Translations under genes and position numbers: made by a program | Notes under the pieces: model-generated | Database searches by the model: none | Told to the model about the DNA's origin: nothing | The model's input: the letters and a program-made list of their open reading frames with translations, nothing else | In this document: positions 48,216-58,285 of the stretch, piece after piece | How positions within the stretch are numbered: position 1 is the stretch's first letter | Layout of the letters: every line of letters starts with the position of its first letter | From: Clostridia bacterium | GTDB taxonomy: Bacteria; Bacillota; Clostridia; Lachnospirales; Lachnospiraceae | NCBI GenBank assembly: GCA_910575245.1 | Contig: CAJTEN010000003.1 | Span: forward strand, 1 to 64,000 | Length of the DNA stretch: 64,000 nucleotides | Reading direction: 5' to 3'

Positions 48216-50867
48216 ATGGCAGAACTTACACCAATGATGCAGCAATATCTGGAAACCAAGAAAGAATATCAGGATTGCATCCTGCTTTACCGTCTGGGGG
48301 ATTTCTATGAGATGTTTTATGAAGATGCCTTGACGGCTTCTAAGGAATTAGAGATCACTCTGACCGGCAAGAATTGTGGGCAGGAAGAGCGCGCGCCCAT
48401 GTGCGGGGTTCCTTATCATGCGGTAGAGGGGTATCTGAATAAACTGGTATCCAAAGGCTATAAGGTGGCGATCTGTGAACAGGTGGAGGATCCGAAGCTT
48501 TCCAAGGGAATTGTGAAGCGGGAAGTGATCCGTATCGTCACGCCGGGAACGAATCTGAACGTGCAGGCCATGGACGAGAGCAGGAATAATTATATTATCT
48601 GTATTGCGTATTTTCCCGGGAAAACAGGAATTTCCGTGGCGGATGTGACAACAGGCGATTATTATCTGACAGAAGTGGATGATATCCGTAAGCTGCAGGA
48701 TGAAATACATAAATATGAACCGTCGGAAATTATCTGCAATGAACAGTTTCTGGTCAGCGGCTATGACCTCGAAGATTTGAAAAACAGGCTCGGCATTACG
48801 GTTTACTCTCTGGCGGCCCACTATTTCGATGATGAGGACTGCCGCAGGAACCTGATGAAGCATTTCCGGGTCAATTCCCTGTCAGGCCTGGGAATCGAGG
48901 ATTTTCCTGCGGGATCGGTCGCGGCAGGAGCGCTTCTCCACTATCTGTATGAGACGCAGAAGACTTCGCTGGCACATTTTACACATCTGTATCCTTATCT
49001 GATCAATAAGTATATGCTGCTTGACAGTGCCACCAGACGCAATCTGGAACTGACGGAGACTCTTAGGGAAAAGCAAAAGAAAGGTTCCCTTCTCGGCGTG
49101 CTGGACCGCACGAAAACTGCTATGGGCGGGCGATTGCTCCGTAAGTATATTGAGCAGCCGCTGATCGATAAAGCAGGAATGAATATGCGCCTGGATGCGG
49201 TGGAAAAGCTGTGTAAACGAAATGTGGACAGGGATGAGCTGCGGGAATATCTGGCTGCAATCTATGATCTGGAACGTCTGTTGGGCAAAATCAGCTATAA
49301 GACAGCCAATCCCAGAGACCTGATCGCCTTCCGTAATTCCCTTGCCATGCTGCCTTCCATCAAGACACTGCTGGGAGATCTGGAGTCGGAGCTTTTGGCG
49401 AAGATCAGGGAGCGTATGGACACCCTGGAAGATATTTATCACCTGATTGATGATTCCATCATAGAAGAACCGCCTATTTCCATCAGGGACGGCGGTATCA
49501 TCAAAGAAGGGTTCAGCGAAAGCATAGATTCCTTCAGAACTGCCAAAACGGACGGGAAAAACTGGCTTGCGGCCCTGGAGGAGGAGGATAGGGAACGTAC
49601 CGGTATCAGAAACTTGCGGATCAAGTACAATAAGGTATTCGGCTATTATTTCGAGGTGACTAATTCCTATAAGGATCTTGTTCCGGATGACTATGTCAGG
49701 AAACAGACTCTTGCCAATGCGGAACGTTATACGACCCCCAGGCTGAAAGAACTGGAGGATACGATACTGAATGCGGAGGACAAGCTGTCCTCTCTGGAAT
49801 ATGACCTGTTCTGCCAGATCAGGGATACCATTGCCGCTGAAGTGGAGCGGATACAGCGAACCGCCCGGGCAATCGCCAAGCTGGATGTGATGGCGGCTCT
49901 GTCTTATGTGGCGGAGCGCAATCAGTATGTGCGCCCGTCCCTGAATGAGAAGGGTGTCATCGATATCAAGGACGGCCGGCATCCCGTGGTGGAGCAGATG
50001 ATTCACAACGACATGTTTATCGCAAACGATACGTATCTGGATAATCAAAAAAACTGTATCGCCGTGATCACGGGACCGAATATGGCGGGAAAATCTACCT
50101 ATATGCGTCAGACAGCGCTGATCGTACTGATGGCCCAGATAGGCTCCTTCGTTCCGGCGAAGAAGGCAAACATCGGTATTGTAGACCGTATTTTTACCCG
50201 GGTGGGCGCCTCCGATGACCTGTCCAGCGGACAGTCTACTTTTATGGTGGAGATGAACGAGGTTGCCAATATCCTGCGCAACGCTACGGCAGACAGTCTG
50301 CTGGTGCTGGACGAGATCGGACGCGGAACTTCCACCTTTGACGGTCTCAGCATTGCCTGGGCGGTGATCGAGCATATCAGCAACCGCAAGATCCTCGGGG
50401 CTAAAACGTTATTTGCGACACATTATCATGAGCTGACGGAGCTGGAAGGCAAGATGGATAATGTGAACAATTATTGTATCGCCGTGAAGGAGAAGGGGGA
50501 TGATATCGTATTCCTTCGCAAGATCATCAAGGGCGGCGCCGACAAAAGCTATGGTATCCAGGTGGCAAAGCTGGCAGGGGTGCCGGACATGGTGACAGAC
50601 CGCGCCAAGGAAATCGTGCAGCAGCTGAGCGACAATGATATTACGGAGAAAGTGCAGAAGATTGAGATAAATATTAAGAATGAAAAGCGCAAACCGGTGA
50701 AGTATGATGAAGTTGACCTGGAACAGATGTCGCTTTTCGACACCGTCAAAGATGAGGATGTAATCAGGGAACTGCAGGAGATCGACGTAGGCAATCTGAC
50801 CCCCATCGATGCACTGAATGTGCTGTACCGTCTGCAGACTAAACTGAAGAACAGATGGCAAAAATAA
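48216..50867 (+). CDS. mutS: DNA mismatch repair protein MutS
   Basis: 883 aa from ATG 48216 (an ATG at 48204 overlaps the Shine-Dalgarno region). The mismatch-reading motif LLYRLGDFYEMFYEDA (Phe-x-Glu, about 24-39) is intact. The ATPase has GPNMAGKSTYMRQ (about 617-629), DDLSSGQSTFMVEM and VLDEIGRGTSTFDGLS, with FATHYHEL. The C-terminus has the dimerization helix. Works with MutL encoded 26 bp downstream. Confidence 0.97.
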   Translation: MAELTPMMQQYLETKKEYQDCILLYRLGDFYEMFYEDALTASKELEITLTGKNCGQEERAPMCGVPYHAVEGYLNKLVSKGYKVAICEQVEDPKLSKGIVKREVIRIVTPGTNLNVQAMDESRNNYIICIAYFPGKTGISVADVTTGDYYLTEVDDIRKLQDEIHKYEPSEIICNEQFLVSGYDLEDLKNRLGITVYSLAAHYFDDEDCRRNLMKHFRVNSLSGLGIEDFPAGSVAAGALLHYLYETQKTSLAHFTHLYPYLINKYMLLDSATRRNLELTETLREKQKKGSLLGVLDRTKTAMGGRLLRKYIEQPLIDKAGMNMRLDAVEKLCKRNVDRDELREYLAAIYDLERLLGKISYKTANPRDLIAFRNSLAMLPSIKTLLGDLESELLAKIRERMDTLEDIYHLIDDSIIEEPPISIRDGGIIKEGFSESIDSFRTAKTDGKNWLAALEEEDRERTGIRNLRIKYNKVFGYYFEVTNSYKDLVPDDYVRKQTLANAERYTTPRLKELEDTILNAEDKLSSLEYDLFCQIRDTIAAEVERIQRTARAIAKLDVMAALSYVAERNQYVRPSLNEKGVIDIKDGRHPVVEQMIHNDMFIANDTYLDNQKNCIAVITGPNMAGKSTYMRQTALIVLMAQIGSFVPAKKANIGIVDRIFTRVGASDDLSSGQSTFMVEMNEVANILRNATADSLLVLDEIGRGTSTFDGLSIAWAVIEHISNRKILGAKTLFATHYHELTELEGKMDNVNNYCIAVKEKGDDIVFLRKIIKGGADKSYGIQVAKLAGVPDMVTDRAKEIVQQLSDNDITEKVQKIEINIKNEKRKPVKYDEVDLEQMSLFDTVKDEDVIRELQEIDVGNLTPIDALNVLYRLQTKLKNRWQK

Positions 50868-50893
50868 TATTATGAAGATAGAGAGAGTGGAGT

Positions 50894-52870
50894 ATGGCGG
50901 TTATTAATGTTCTGGATCATCAGACGATTGACAAGATTGCGGCGGGAGAGGTTGTGGAGCGTCCATCCAGTGTGGTGAAGGAACTGGTGGAGAATGCGAT
51001 AGATGCCGGAGCGGATGCTGTTACGGTGGAGATTAAGGACGGTGGGATCTCGTTTATCAGGGTTACGGATAATGGGGGCGGTATTGAGAAATCCCAGATT
51101 CGGAATGCGTTTCTGAGACATGCCACGAGCAAGATCAGTTCTGCGGACGATCTGACCGAACTTATCAGTCTGGGTTTTCGGGGAGAAGCGCTGGCCAGTA
51201 TTGCGGCGGTTTCCATGGTGGAATTGATTTCCAAGGTTCCAGGCGATTTGACTGGAATCCGCTACGTGACTGAGGGCGGCGTGGAGAAGGAGCAGGAGGA
51301 GATCGGCGCACCGGAGGGCACAACGGTCCTGGTGAAGAATCTTTTCTATAATACGCCGCCCCGCAGGAAGTTTCTAAAACAGCCGCAGACGGAAGGGTCT
51401 TATGTGGCCGATCTGATGGAGCATCTTGCCCTTTCCAATCCCCAGGTTTCCTTTAAATATATCATGAATGGACAGACCAGATTCTATACCACGGGAAACG
51501 GGGAACTGCAGGAGATCATTTACCGTATCTATGGCAGGGATATTGCCGCCCAGCTGATTCCCTTTGCATGGCAGGGGGAGGGGATAGTTGTCAGCGGTTT
51601 TTTGGGAAAGCCGGTGATTAACCGGGCTAACCGGAATTATGAGATTTTCTATATTAACGGCAGATATATTAAGAGTAACCTGATCAGCAGATCCATCGAG
51701 GAGGGATATCGGGAATATCTGATGCAGCATAAGTTTCCGTTCTGTGTGCTGCATTTTCGGATCGATACGAGACGGATCGATGTGAATGTCCACCCGACCA
51801 AGATGGAGGTCCGGATTGCAGACGGACAGACGTTCTATGAGACGGTAAAACAGGCAATCCATGAAGCCCTTCATGACAGAGAGATGATTCCTGAGATCAG
51901 CTTGATGCAGACGAAGGAGAAGGCCGGTAAGCAGACGGTGAAGGAATCCATACCAGAGCCTTTTGAGAAGAACCGGATCGCCGGGATACCGCGGCCTTCC
52001 GGATCTGCTGCGATAAACCGGATCTATCAGGAGAACCGCCCCAGGGCAGCGGCGGTGGCCAATAAGGCAGACTACAGCGATATTCTGTCTGCCGGACAGG
52101 GTATGCAGGCTGTACATGCACCTGAGGAATACCAGGCCTCCCCAGGGGGAATACAGGCAGCGGAAAGCAAGACAGCTGTCATTTCTCAGGATGTGGTATG
52201 CAATACGGCGCCTGCGGCTGACTCAGTGCAGGGGCACAAGCCTGTACAGATGGAACTGTTTGATGACAGAATACTGTCTGAGCAGGCAAGGACGCAGTTT
52301 GAACTGATCGGACAGATTTTCGATACATACTGGCTGATTTCCTATCAGGATAAACTGCTCATCATAGACCAGCATGCCGCCCATGAGAAGGTGAAATATG
52401 AACGGTTTATGAAGCAGTTCCAGGAACATAATATCCTGTCGCAGGCTATAAATCCGCCGATCGTCGTTACCCTGAGCGGCCGGGAACGAGAATGTTATAT
52501 AAGACATGCCGATGACTTCGAGGCGCTTGGTTTTATGATAGAGGAGTTCGGAGGCAGTGACTATGCCATCCGGGGCGTGCCTCTGGATCTGTATGGATAT
52601 GGGGAGAAGGATTTCTTTCAGGAGATACTGGATGAACTGGCGTTAGAAGCTGTCACCGGTACACCGGAAGGAATACGGATCCGTATTGCCACCATGGCCT
52701 GTAAAGCCGCGGTTAAGGGGAATATGAGGCTGAGCAGGCAGGAGGCGGAACAGCTGATAGACGAACTGCTGACGCTGGATAATCCCTATCACTGTCCCCA
52801 CGGCAGGCCGACTGTCATATCTATGAGCAAATATGAATTGGAGAAGAAATTTAAGAGGATTGTAAGTTGA
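50894..52870 (+). CDS. mutL: DNA mismatch repair protein MutL
   Basis: 658 aa. GHKL ATPase motifs: KELVENAIDAGADAV (about 29-43), VTDNGGGIEK, LRHATSKI and GFRGEALASIAAVS. The variable linker (about 340-450) is low in conservation. The C-terminal domain has QHAAHEKVKYERF (about 490-502) and ends with CPHGRPTVISMSKYELEKKFKRI. An endonuclease-type DQHAxHE sequence is present (IDQHAAHEKV), as in MutL lacking MutH. The stop overlaps the miaA start by one base. Confidence 0.96.
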   Translation: MAVINVLDHQTIDKIAAGEVVERPSSVVKELVENAIDAGADAVTVEIKDGGISFIRVTDNGGGIEKSQIRNAFLRHATSKISSADDLTELISLGFRGEALASIAAVSMVELISKVPGDLTGIRYVTEGGVEKEQEEIGAPEGTTVLVKNLFYNTPPRRKFLKQPQTEGSYVADLMEHLALSNPQVSFKYIMNGQTRFYTTGNGELQEIIYRIYGRDIAAQLIPFAWQGEGIVVSGFLGKPVINRANRNYEIFYINGRYIKSNLISRSIEEGYREYLMQHKFPFCVLHFRIDTRRIDVNVHPTKMEVRIADGQTFYETVKQAIHEALHDREMIPEISLMQTKEKAGKQTVKESIPEPFEKNRIAGIPRPSGSAAINRIYQENRPRAAAVANKADYSDILSAGQGMQAVHAPEEYQASPGGIQAAESKTAVISQDVVCNTAPAADSVQGHKPVQMELFDDRILSEQARTQFELIGQIFDTYWLISYQDKLLIIDQHAAHEKVKYERFMKQFQEHNILSQAINPPIVVTLSGRERECYIRHADDFEALGFMIEEFGGSDYAIRGVPLDLYGYGEKDFFQEILDELALEAVTGTPEGIRIRIATMACKAAVKGNMRLSRQEAEQLIDELLTLDNPYHCPHGRPTVISMSKYELEKKFKRIVS

Positions 52871-53823
52871 TGAAAGAAGACAGACCGGGGCTTGTGATAC
52901 TGACCGGACCGACGGCTGTGGGAAAATCGGAACTTTCTGTCGCATTGGCCGGACGCATTGGCGGCGAGATCATCTCTGCCGATTCCATGCAGGTATACCG
53001 TCATATGGATATTGGTTCTGCCAAAATCAGGCCGGAGCAGATGGGCGGCATCGTGCATCATTTGATTGACGTGCTGGAGCCCACAGAGGAATTTAACGTG
53101 GTTTCTTTTCAGCGTCTGGCCAGGATGGCTGTGAAAGAAATTTATGAGCGGGGACATATTCCCATTGTGGTAGGCGGTACCGGTTTCTATATCCAGGCCC
53201 TACTATATGATATTGATTTCACGGAAAACGACGAGGATACCGCGCTGCGGGCCCGACTGGAGCAGATCGCCGCCACGCAGGGGAGCGAGGCTCTGTACGA
53301 GCATCTTCGCCGGATCGATCCTGCGTCCTGTAAGAGTATTCATGCCCATAATGTCAAGCGTGTTATCCGGGCCATCGAATTCTATGAAAAGACGGGGATG
53401 AAAATCTCTGAACACAACAAGCGGCAGCGGGAACGCATTTCTCCCTATAACTTTGCTTATTTCGTCCTGAATGATGACAGAGACCGGTTGTACAGAAAGA
53501 TCGAAGCAAGAATAGACCTGATGATGGAACAGGGACTGCTTGAGGAAGTGTCTGCACTTGCGGCAGCCGGCTGTACGAGAGATATGGTGTCCATGCAGGG
53601 ATTGGGCTATAAAGAGCTCCTGGATTATCTGGACCACAGGATTTCCCTGGAAGAGGCGGTATATACGCTGAAACGCGATACGCGCCACTTCGCCAAGAGA
53701 CAGCTTACATGGTTTCGCAGAGAGCGGGATGTACTCTGGATCAATAAGCCGGAGTATGACTATGACGATGCGCGTATTTTGTACGATATCTTAGAGATAC
53801 TTTACGAGAAAAAGATTCTATAA
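52870..53823 (+). CDS. miaA: tRNA dimethylallyltransferase MiaA
   Basis: 317 aa from ATG 52870 (TGATG overlap with mutL). P-loop LTGPTAVGKSELSVALA (about 13-29), then EIISADSMQVYRHMDIGSAK (about 37-56) and the family motif VGGTGFYIQALLYDID. It transfers the dimethylallyl group to A37 of tRNAs reading UNN codons, the substrate for MiaB. C-terminal RDTRHFAKRQLTWFRRERDVLWI is typical. Confidence 0.96.
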   Translation: MKEDRPGLVILTGPTAVGKSELSVALAGRIGGEIISADSMQVYRHMDIGSAKIRPEQMGGIVHHLIDVLEPTEEFNVVSFQRLARMAVKEIYERGHIPIVVGGTGFYIQALLYDIDFTENDEDTALRARLEQIAATQGSEALYEHLRRIDPASCKSIHAHNVKRVIRAIEFYEKTGMKISEHNKRQRERISPYNFAYFVLNDDRDRLYRKIEARIDLMMEQGLLEEVSALAAAGCTRDMVSMQGLGYKELLDYLDHRISLEEAVYTLKRDTRHFAKRQLTWFRRERDVLWINKPEYDYDDARILYDILEILYEKKIL

Positions 53824-53851
53824 ACGGACAAGAAAGGTAAGGCTGTATTCC

Positions 53852-55150
53852 ATGACAGAGTTAATGAAACAATACACACAATTTGGTATTTCCGAATCCG
53901 TTGTTCTTTTTGGAGAGGAAATTCTTAAATCTTTGGAAGAACGGTTCCGGCAGATAGATGAGACCGCAGAATATAATCAGCTGAAAGTGATCCGCGCCAT
54001 GCAGGAAAGTAAAGTCAGCGAGGCGTGTCTTATGGGAACCACAGGGTATGGTTATAACGACTTGGGCAGAGATACCCTGGAGCAGGTATATGCAGCGTTG
54101 TTTCACACGGAGGACGCGCTGGTACGTCCCCAGATCACATGCGGTACCCATGCGCTGGCGCTTGCCCTTATGAGTAATCTGCGCCCCGGGGACGAACTGT
54201 TGTCGCCGGTAGGCAAGCCCTATGATACGCTGGAGGAAGTGATAGGTATCAGGCCTTCCAAAGGTTCTTTAAAAGAATACGGAATCTCCTACAGGCAGGT
54301 AGAGCTTCTGCCTGACGGGTCTTTTGATTACGAGGGGATCAGAGCCGCCATCAGAGAGCAGACGAAGCTTGTTACCATCCAGCGCTCAAAGGGCTATCAG
54401 ACAAGGCCTACGCTGTCTGTATCCAGAATCGGCGAACTGATCCGGTTTATCAAAGAGATCAGGCCGGATGTCATTTGTATGGTAGACAACTGCTATGGTG
54501 AGTTTGTGGAGAGGATAGAACCCACCGATGTGGGGGCGGATATGGTTGTCGGTTCTCTGATCAAGAATCCCGGCGGTGGTCTTGCACCCATCGGGGGTTA
54601 TATTGCAGGGAAGAGGGAATGTGTGGAAAATGCGGCATACCGTCTGACTTCTCCGGGATTGGGGAAAGAGGTGGGAGCGTCCCTGGGCGCCTTGTCTTCC
54701 TTCTATCAGGGACTTTTCCTTGCGCCTACCGTTACGGCCAGCGCGCTTAAAGGTGCTGTTTTTGCTGCAAATCTGTATGAAAAGATCGGCTTTCCTGTCA
54801 TTCCTGACGGACAGGAGAGCAGGCATGATATCATACAGGCGGTTACTTTCGGTTCCCCGGAGGGGGTGATCGCATTTTGTCAGGGGATACAGGCGGCAGC
54901 CTCTGTGGACAGCTTCGTGACGCCGGAGCCATGGGATATGCCGGGATATGATTCCAAGGTGATCATGGCGGCAGGGGCTTTTGTCTCCGGTTCTTCCATA
55001 GAACTCAGTGCGGACGGGCCAATTGCGCCGCCCTACGCGGTCTATTTTCAGGGCGGCCTGACATTTCCGCACGCCAAGCTGGGTATTCTGAAAACGCTGC
55101 AGAATCTGATCGGCCAAGGCCTGATATCGGCGGATTTTCATAGAATATAA
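53852..55150 (+). CDS. methionine gamma-lyase family PLP protein (YnbB-like)
   Basis: 432 aa. Family: aluminium-resistance/methionine gamma-lyase-like PLP enzymes. ACLMGTTGYGYNDLGRDTLEQVYA (about 58-81) and GTHALALALMSNLRPGDELL (about 98-117). The likely PLP lysine lies in VVGSLIKNPGGGLAPIGGYIAG (about 231-252). It is found next to miaA in many Firmicutes. The substrate is probably a sulfur amino acid, but this is not established for the group. Confidence 0.85.
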   Translation: MTELMKQYTQFGISESVVLFGEEILKSLEERFRQIDETAEYNQLKVIRAMQESKVSEACLMGTTGYGYNDLGRDTLEQVYAALFHTEDALVRPQITCGTHALALALMSNLRPGDELLSPVGKPYDTLEEVIGIRPSKGSLKEYGISYRQVELLPDGSFDYEGIRAAIREQTKLVTIQRSKGYQTRPTLSVSRIGELIRFIKEIRPDVICMVDNCYGEFVERIEPTDVGADMVVGSLIKNPGGGLAPIGGYIAGKRECVENAAYRLTSPGLGKEVGASLGALSSFYQGLFLAPTVTASALKGAVFAANLYEKIGFPVIPDGQESRHDIIQAVTFGSPEGVIAFCQGIQAAASVDSFVTPEPWDMPGYDSKVIMAAGAFVSGSSIELSADGPIAPPYAVYFQGGLTFPHAKLGILKTLQNLIGQGLISADFHRI

Positions 55151-55251
55151 TACCTTGCAATTACAAACTTTTATTAAATTTTGCCATTTTTTGTATACAT
55201 CAAAAAACGGTTGTGATAAAATGAGCGTTGAGAAAGGAGAACCTGATTCGT

Positions 55252-55488
55252 ATGCGTAAGAACAATTGGGCTTGTTTTCTGTTGATTCTGGCAGGCATAG
55301 TCATAGGCGGTTTCATAGGCAGCCTGTTTCCTAATACATGGTTGAATTACGGACAGTCTTTCGGGCTGTCGGCTCCTCTGATACTGGATCTGGGTATTAT
55401 GAGTGTTACCTTCGGAATGTCGATCAAAATCACGATTGCAAGCATACTGGGCATTGCAGCGGCAATTGTCATCTATCGCTTTATTTGA
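55252..55488 (+). CDS. DUF4321 small membrane protein
   Basis: 78 aa, ATG 55252 (AAAGGAG 12-13 nt upstream, a bit long; a TTG at 55228 is part of that site). Two or three hydrophobic segments: FLLILAGIVIGGFIGSLF, LNYGQSFGLSAPLILDLG, and ITIASILGIAAAIVIYRFI. Matches DUF4321, conserved near radC-mreB in Clostridia. Function unknown; a link to the cell-envelope genes downstream is inferred from position. Confidence 0.75.
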   Translation: MRKNNWACFLLILAGIVIGGFIGSLFPNTWLNYGQSFGLSAPLILDLGIMSVTFGMSIKITIASILGIAAAIVIYRFI

Positions 55489-55617
55489 ACAGGCACGCAT
55501 AATCCTGGCGCCGTGTCTTTATGCATGGAAGCAGGCATTTCGTTCCGGACAGGTTTTAAGACCGGCCGGAAACTTCCCGTCGTTTAAGGAGAGAGAGGCT
55601 GTCGGGAAAGAGGTTGC

Positions 55618-56352
55618 ATGAAATTAAGCAAGAGTGAGAACAATGAATATTACAGGATGCAGAATCTTCCATATGAGAAATTTATTACCTATGGAAGCAG
55701 GGCGCTCACGGACTCAGAACTTCTGGCGATTCTTCTGCGGACAGGAACACGGGGCATAAGCGCCTGTGCGCTTGGGGAAGAAGTTCTGACAAGGACAGCA
55801 TGCTTCGGCAACGGGCTGTCCGGCCTTTATCATATACCACTGGAAGAGCTTAAGAAGATTGACGGTATCGGCGAGGTTAAGGCGATCCAGCTTAAGACCA
55901 TTGCGGAGCTCAGCACCCGAATGGCACAGGCCAAGGCAAAAGACGGGCTTTCTTTCCGCCGCCCCTGTTCTGTGGCAGAGTACTATATGGAGCGGTTCAG
56001 GCATGAAACGGTGGAGTATATTGTACTCCTGCTGGTGGACAGCGGCATGCATCTGATCGAAGAGCATATCTTGTCCAAGGGGACTGTCAATGCGTCTTTG
56101 ATTTCGCCCAGAGAAGTTTATATCTGTGCGCTGCAGAGGCAGGCGGCCGGTGTCATGCTGCTGCACAATCATCCCGGCGGCAATCCGGCTCCCAGTGATA
56201 ATGATCTCAAGGTTACAGAACGTATCAGAAAGGTCGGGATCCTTATGGACATACCGCTGCTTGATCATATCATCATCGGAGACAATCAATATTTTAGTTT
56301 TAAAGAGAGTAAATTAATGACAGAAATGTCTGCTGTTGAAAATAGAAAGTAA
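55618..56352 (+). CDS. radC: RadC family JAB-domain protein
   Basis: 244 aa. N-terminal helix-hairpin-helix region with LTDSELLAILLRTGTRG (about 30-46). C-terminal JAB1/MPN domain with the metal motif HNHPGGNPAPSDNDLKVT (about 182-199, HxH...D). EEHILSKGTVNASLISPREVY is also typical. It precedes mreB in most Firmicutes. The function once ascribed in DNA repair is uncertain. Confidence 0.94.
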   Translation: MKLSKSENNEYYRMQNLPYEKFITYGSRALTDSELLAILLRTGTRGISACALGEEVLTRTACFGNGLSGLYHIPLEELKKIDGIGEVKAIQLKTIAELSTRMAQAKAKDGLSFRRPCSVAEYYMERFRHETVEYIVLLLVDSGMHLIEEHILSKGTVNASLISPREVYICALQRQAAGVMLLHNHPGGNPAPSDNDLKVTERIRKVGILMDIPLLDHIIIGDNQYFSFKESKLMTEMSAVENRK

Positions 56353-56375
56353 GTAGAAAGAGAGGACTGGCTGCG

Positions 56376-57386
56376 GTGGCTAATAACGCTTTTGGAATTG
56401 ATTTGGGGACGAGTAATATCAAAATATATAATCGTGCGGACGATGAAGTTTTCGTGGAAAAAAACATGATCGCCATTGAAAATAAGAAGAATCTTTTTGC
56501 TTATGGGGATTCCGCCTTCGAGATGTATGAGAAGGCGCCCGGCAATATTCATATTTCTTATCCATTGAGCAATGGTGTTATTGCGGACATTCAGAATATG
56601 GAGCTGCTTGTGAAATATTTCCTGAATGATATGATGAAGAATAACATTAAACCGGCTGATTATTATATTGCGGTGCCGTGGGATGTAACGGAAGTGGAGA
56701 AGCGTGCTTTCAAGGACCTGATCAAGGATTCCAATGTCAAGGCCAGGAGAGTCATGGTCGTAGATAAGGCAGTTGCCGATGGTCTTGGACTTGGGATAGA
56801 TGTGAAGAACGCCCAGGGTGTTCTTGTGGTCAATGTGGGATTTGATACGACAGAGATTTCCATTCTGTCGCTGGGCGGCATTGTGCTCAGTAAGCTGATC
56901 AAAGTGGGAGGCCGCAAATTCGATGATGCCATCAAGGCTGCCATCCGCAGGGAGTTCAGTCTAATTATCGGCGGGAAGACAGCGGAAGTGGTGAAGACTT
57001 CGCTTTTAGAGTTGGAGGAGTCTGGCGCAGGGGCCGTGGTGTACGGAAGAGATATTGTTACAGGACTTCCGGTAGAACGGGAAATACCGACACAGCTGGT
57101 GGATGAATGTCTCATTGAGCATTTCAATACGATTATAGATAATGTAAAAGTGATTCTGGAACGCACTCCTCCGGAACTTGCAGCAGATATTTACCGTCAC
57201 GGCGTCTATCTGACTGGCGGCGCTTCTCAGGTGAGCAAGCTGGCACAGCTCATGAGCAAAGGCACTGGACTGAAAGTCAATGTCTCAGAGAATCCGGTCA
57301 CCAGCGTAGCGCTCGGGCTGTCCAAGATTATTAATGATGACAATTATAAAACGGTAGCATATGCAATAGAAGGAATGAGTAAATGA
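56376..57386 (+). CDS. mreB: rod shape-determining protein MreB (divergent)
   Basis: 336 aa, GTG start 56376 after AGAGAGGA. Actin-fold phosphate motif FGIDLGTSNIKIYN (about 6-19), the second phosphate motif NVGFDTTEISILSLGG (about 150-165) and adenosine motif GVYLTGGASQVSKL (about 277-290). It is recognisable but divergent from typical MreB, where GTANTLVY and GGGTTE are expected. The mreB-mreC-mreD-PBP2 order confirms it. It guides cell-wall synthesis for rod shape. It overlaps mreC by 4 nt. Confidence 0.92.
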   Translation: MANNAFGIDLGTSNIKIYNRADDEVFVEKNMIAIENKKNLFAYGDSAFEMYEKAPGNIHISYPLSNGVIADIQNMELLVKYFLNDMMKNNIKPADYYIAVPWDVTEVEKRAFKDLIKDSNVKARRVMVVDKAVADGLGLGIDVKNAQGVLVVNVGFDTTEISILSLGGIVLSKLIKVGGRKFDDAIKAAIRREFSLIIGGKTAEVVKTSLLELEESGAGAVVYGRDIVTGLPVEREIPTQLVDECLIEHFNTIIDNVKVILERTPPELAADIYRHGVYLTGGASQVSKLAQLMSKGTGLKVNVSENPVTSVALGLSKIINDDNYKTVAYAIEGMSK

Positions 57387-58252
57387 GTCCGATCGTAAAA
57401 AGAAAAGGAGAAAAATTTACGTTGCCAAGTAAATATCTCCTTTTTATTTTAACAATCCTGTGCACCGGTATGGTGCTGCTTACCTTTAATACGACTGTGT
57501 TCAGCGGACCTTTAAGTTCGGTGGCCGGATATACGGTAGTTCCTTTTGCGGAAGGCATCAGCGCCGTCGGCAGCTGGCTTGCAAACCGTTCCGAGGAGCT
57601 GGTGCAGATCAGAGATCTGATCGCGGAGAATGAAAATCTGAAACAGCAGGTCGATGAATTGACGATAGAAAATACCAGGCTGCAGCAGGACAGATATGAA
57701 CTGACAAATCTGAGGGAATTATACAGCCTGGATGCCCAGTATGACGAGTATGAAAAGACCGGCGCGCGTATTATCGCCAGGGACTCCGGTAACTGGTTCT
57801 ATTCCTTTGTGATCAATAAGGGGGAGCAGGACGGTATCGCTGTCGATATGAATGTGATGGCGGGCAGCGGACTGGTCGGCCGAATTGTGGATGTGGGACC
57901 GAACTGGGCCAAGGTCAAGGCGATTATTGCCGATGATTCCAATGTGAGCGCCATGGTATTGTCCAGTTCTGACAATATGATCGTATCCGGTAATCTGAAA
58001 CTCTATGCCACAGGCGTAATCGAATTCGAACAGCTGATAGACAGTAACAATGCGGTAGTCGAAGGCGATAAGATCGTCACTTCCAATATCAGCGATATTT
58101 ATCTTCCGGGTATCCTGATCGGATACATCAGCAAGATCAACCAGGATTCCAATAACCTGACGAAATCAGGCTATATCACACCGGCAGTGGATTTCGAACA
58201 TCTGGAAGAAGTACTTGTCGTTATGCAGATGAAACAGACGATTGAGGACTGA
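57383..58252 (+). CDS. mreC: rod shape-determining protein MreC
   Basis: 289 aa. N-terminal membrane helix (about 17-38), coiled coil (about 70-115, LIAENENLKQQVDELTIENT) and MreC beta domain: GARIIARDSGNWFYSFVINKGEQDGI, GLVGRIVDVGPNWAKVKAIIADDSNVSA. It links MreB to the PBP2/RodA machine. Start ATG 57383 overlaps mreB (ATGA). Confidence 0.93.
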   Translation: MSPIVKRKGEKFTLPSKYLLFILTILCTGMVLLTFNTTVFSGPLSSVAGYTVVPFAEGISAVGSWLANRSEELVQIRDLIAENENLKQQVDELTIENTRLQQDRYELTNLRELYSLDAQYDEYEKTGARIIARDSGNWFYSFVINKGEQDGIAVDMNVMAGSGLVGRIVDVGPNWAKVKAIIADDSNVSAMVLSSSDNMIVSGNLKLYATGVIEFEQLIDSNNAVVEGDKIVTSNISDIYLPGILIGYISKINQDSNNLTKSGYITPAVDFEHLEEVLVVMQMKQTIED

Positions 58253-58285
58253 TAAGGCAGCCGGGCCGACATGGGGGCAAACACA

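Noticed and set aside
48882..50375. 497-aa leftward frame within mutS
   Set aside because: It is entirely antisense to a canonical mutS with intact motifs and has no start site.
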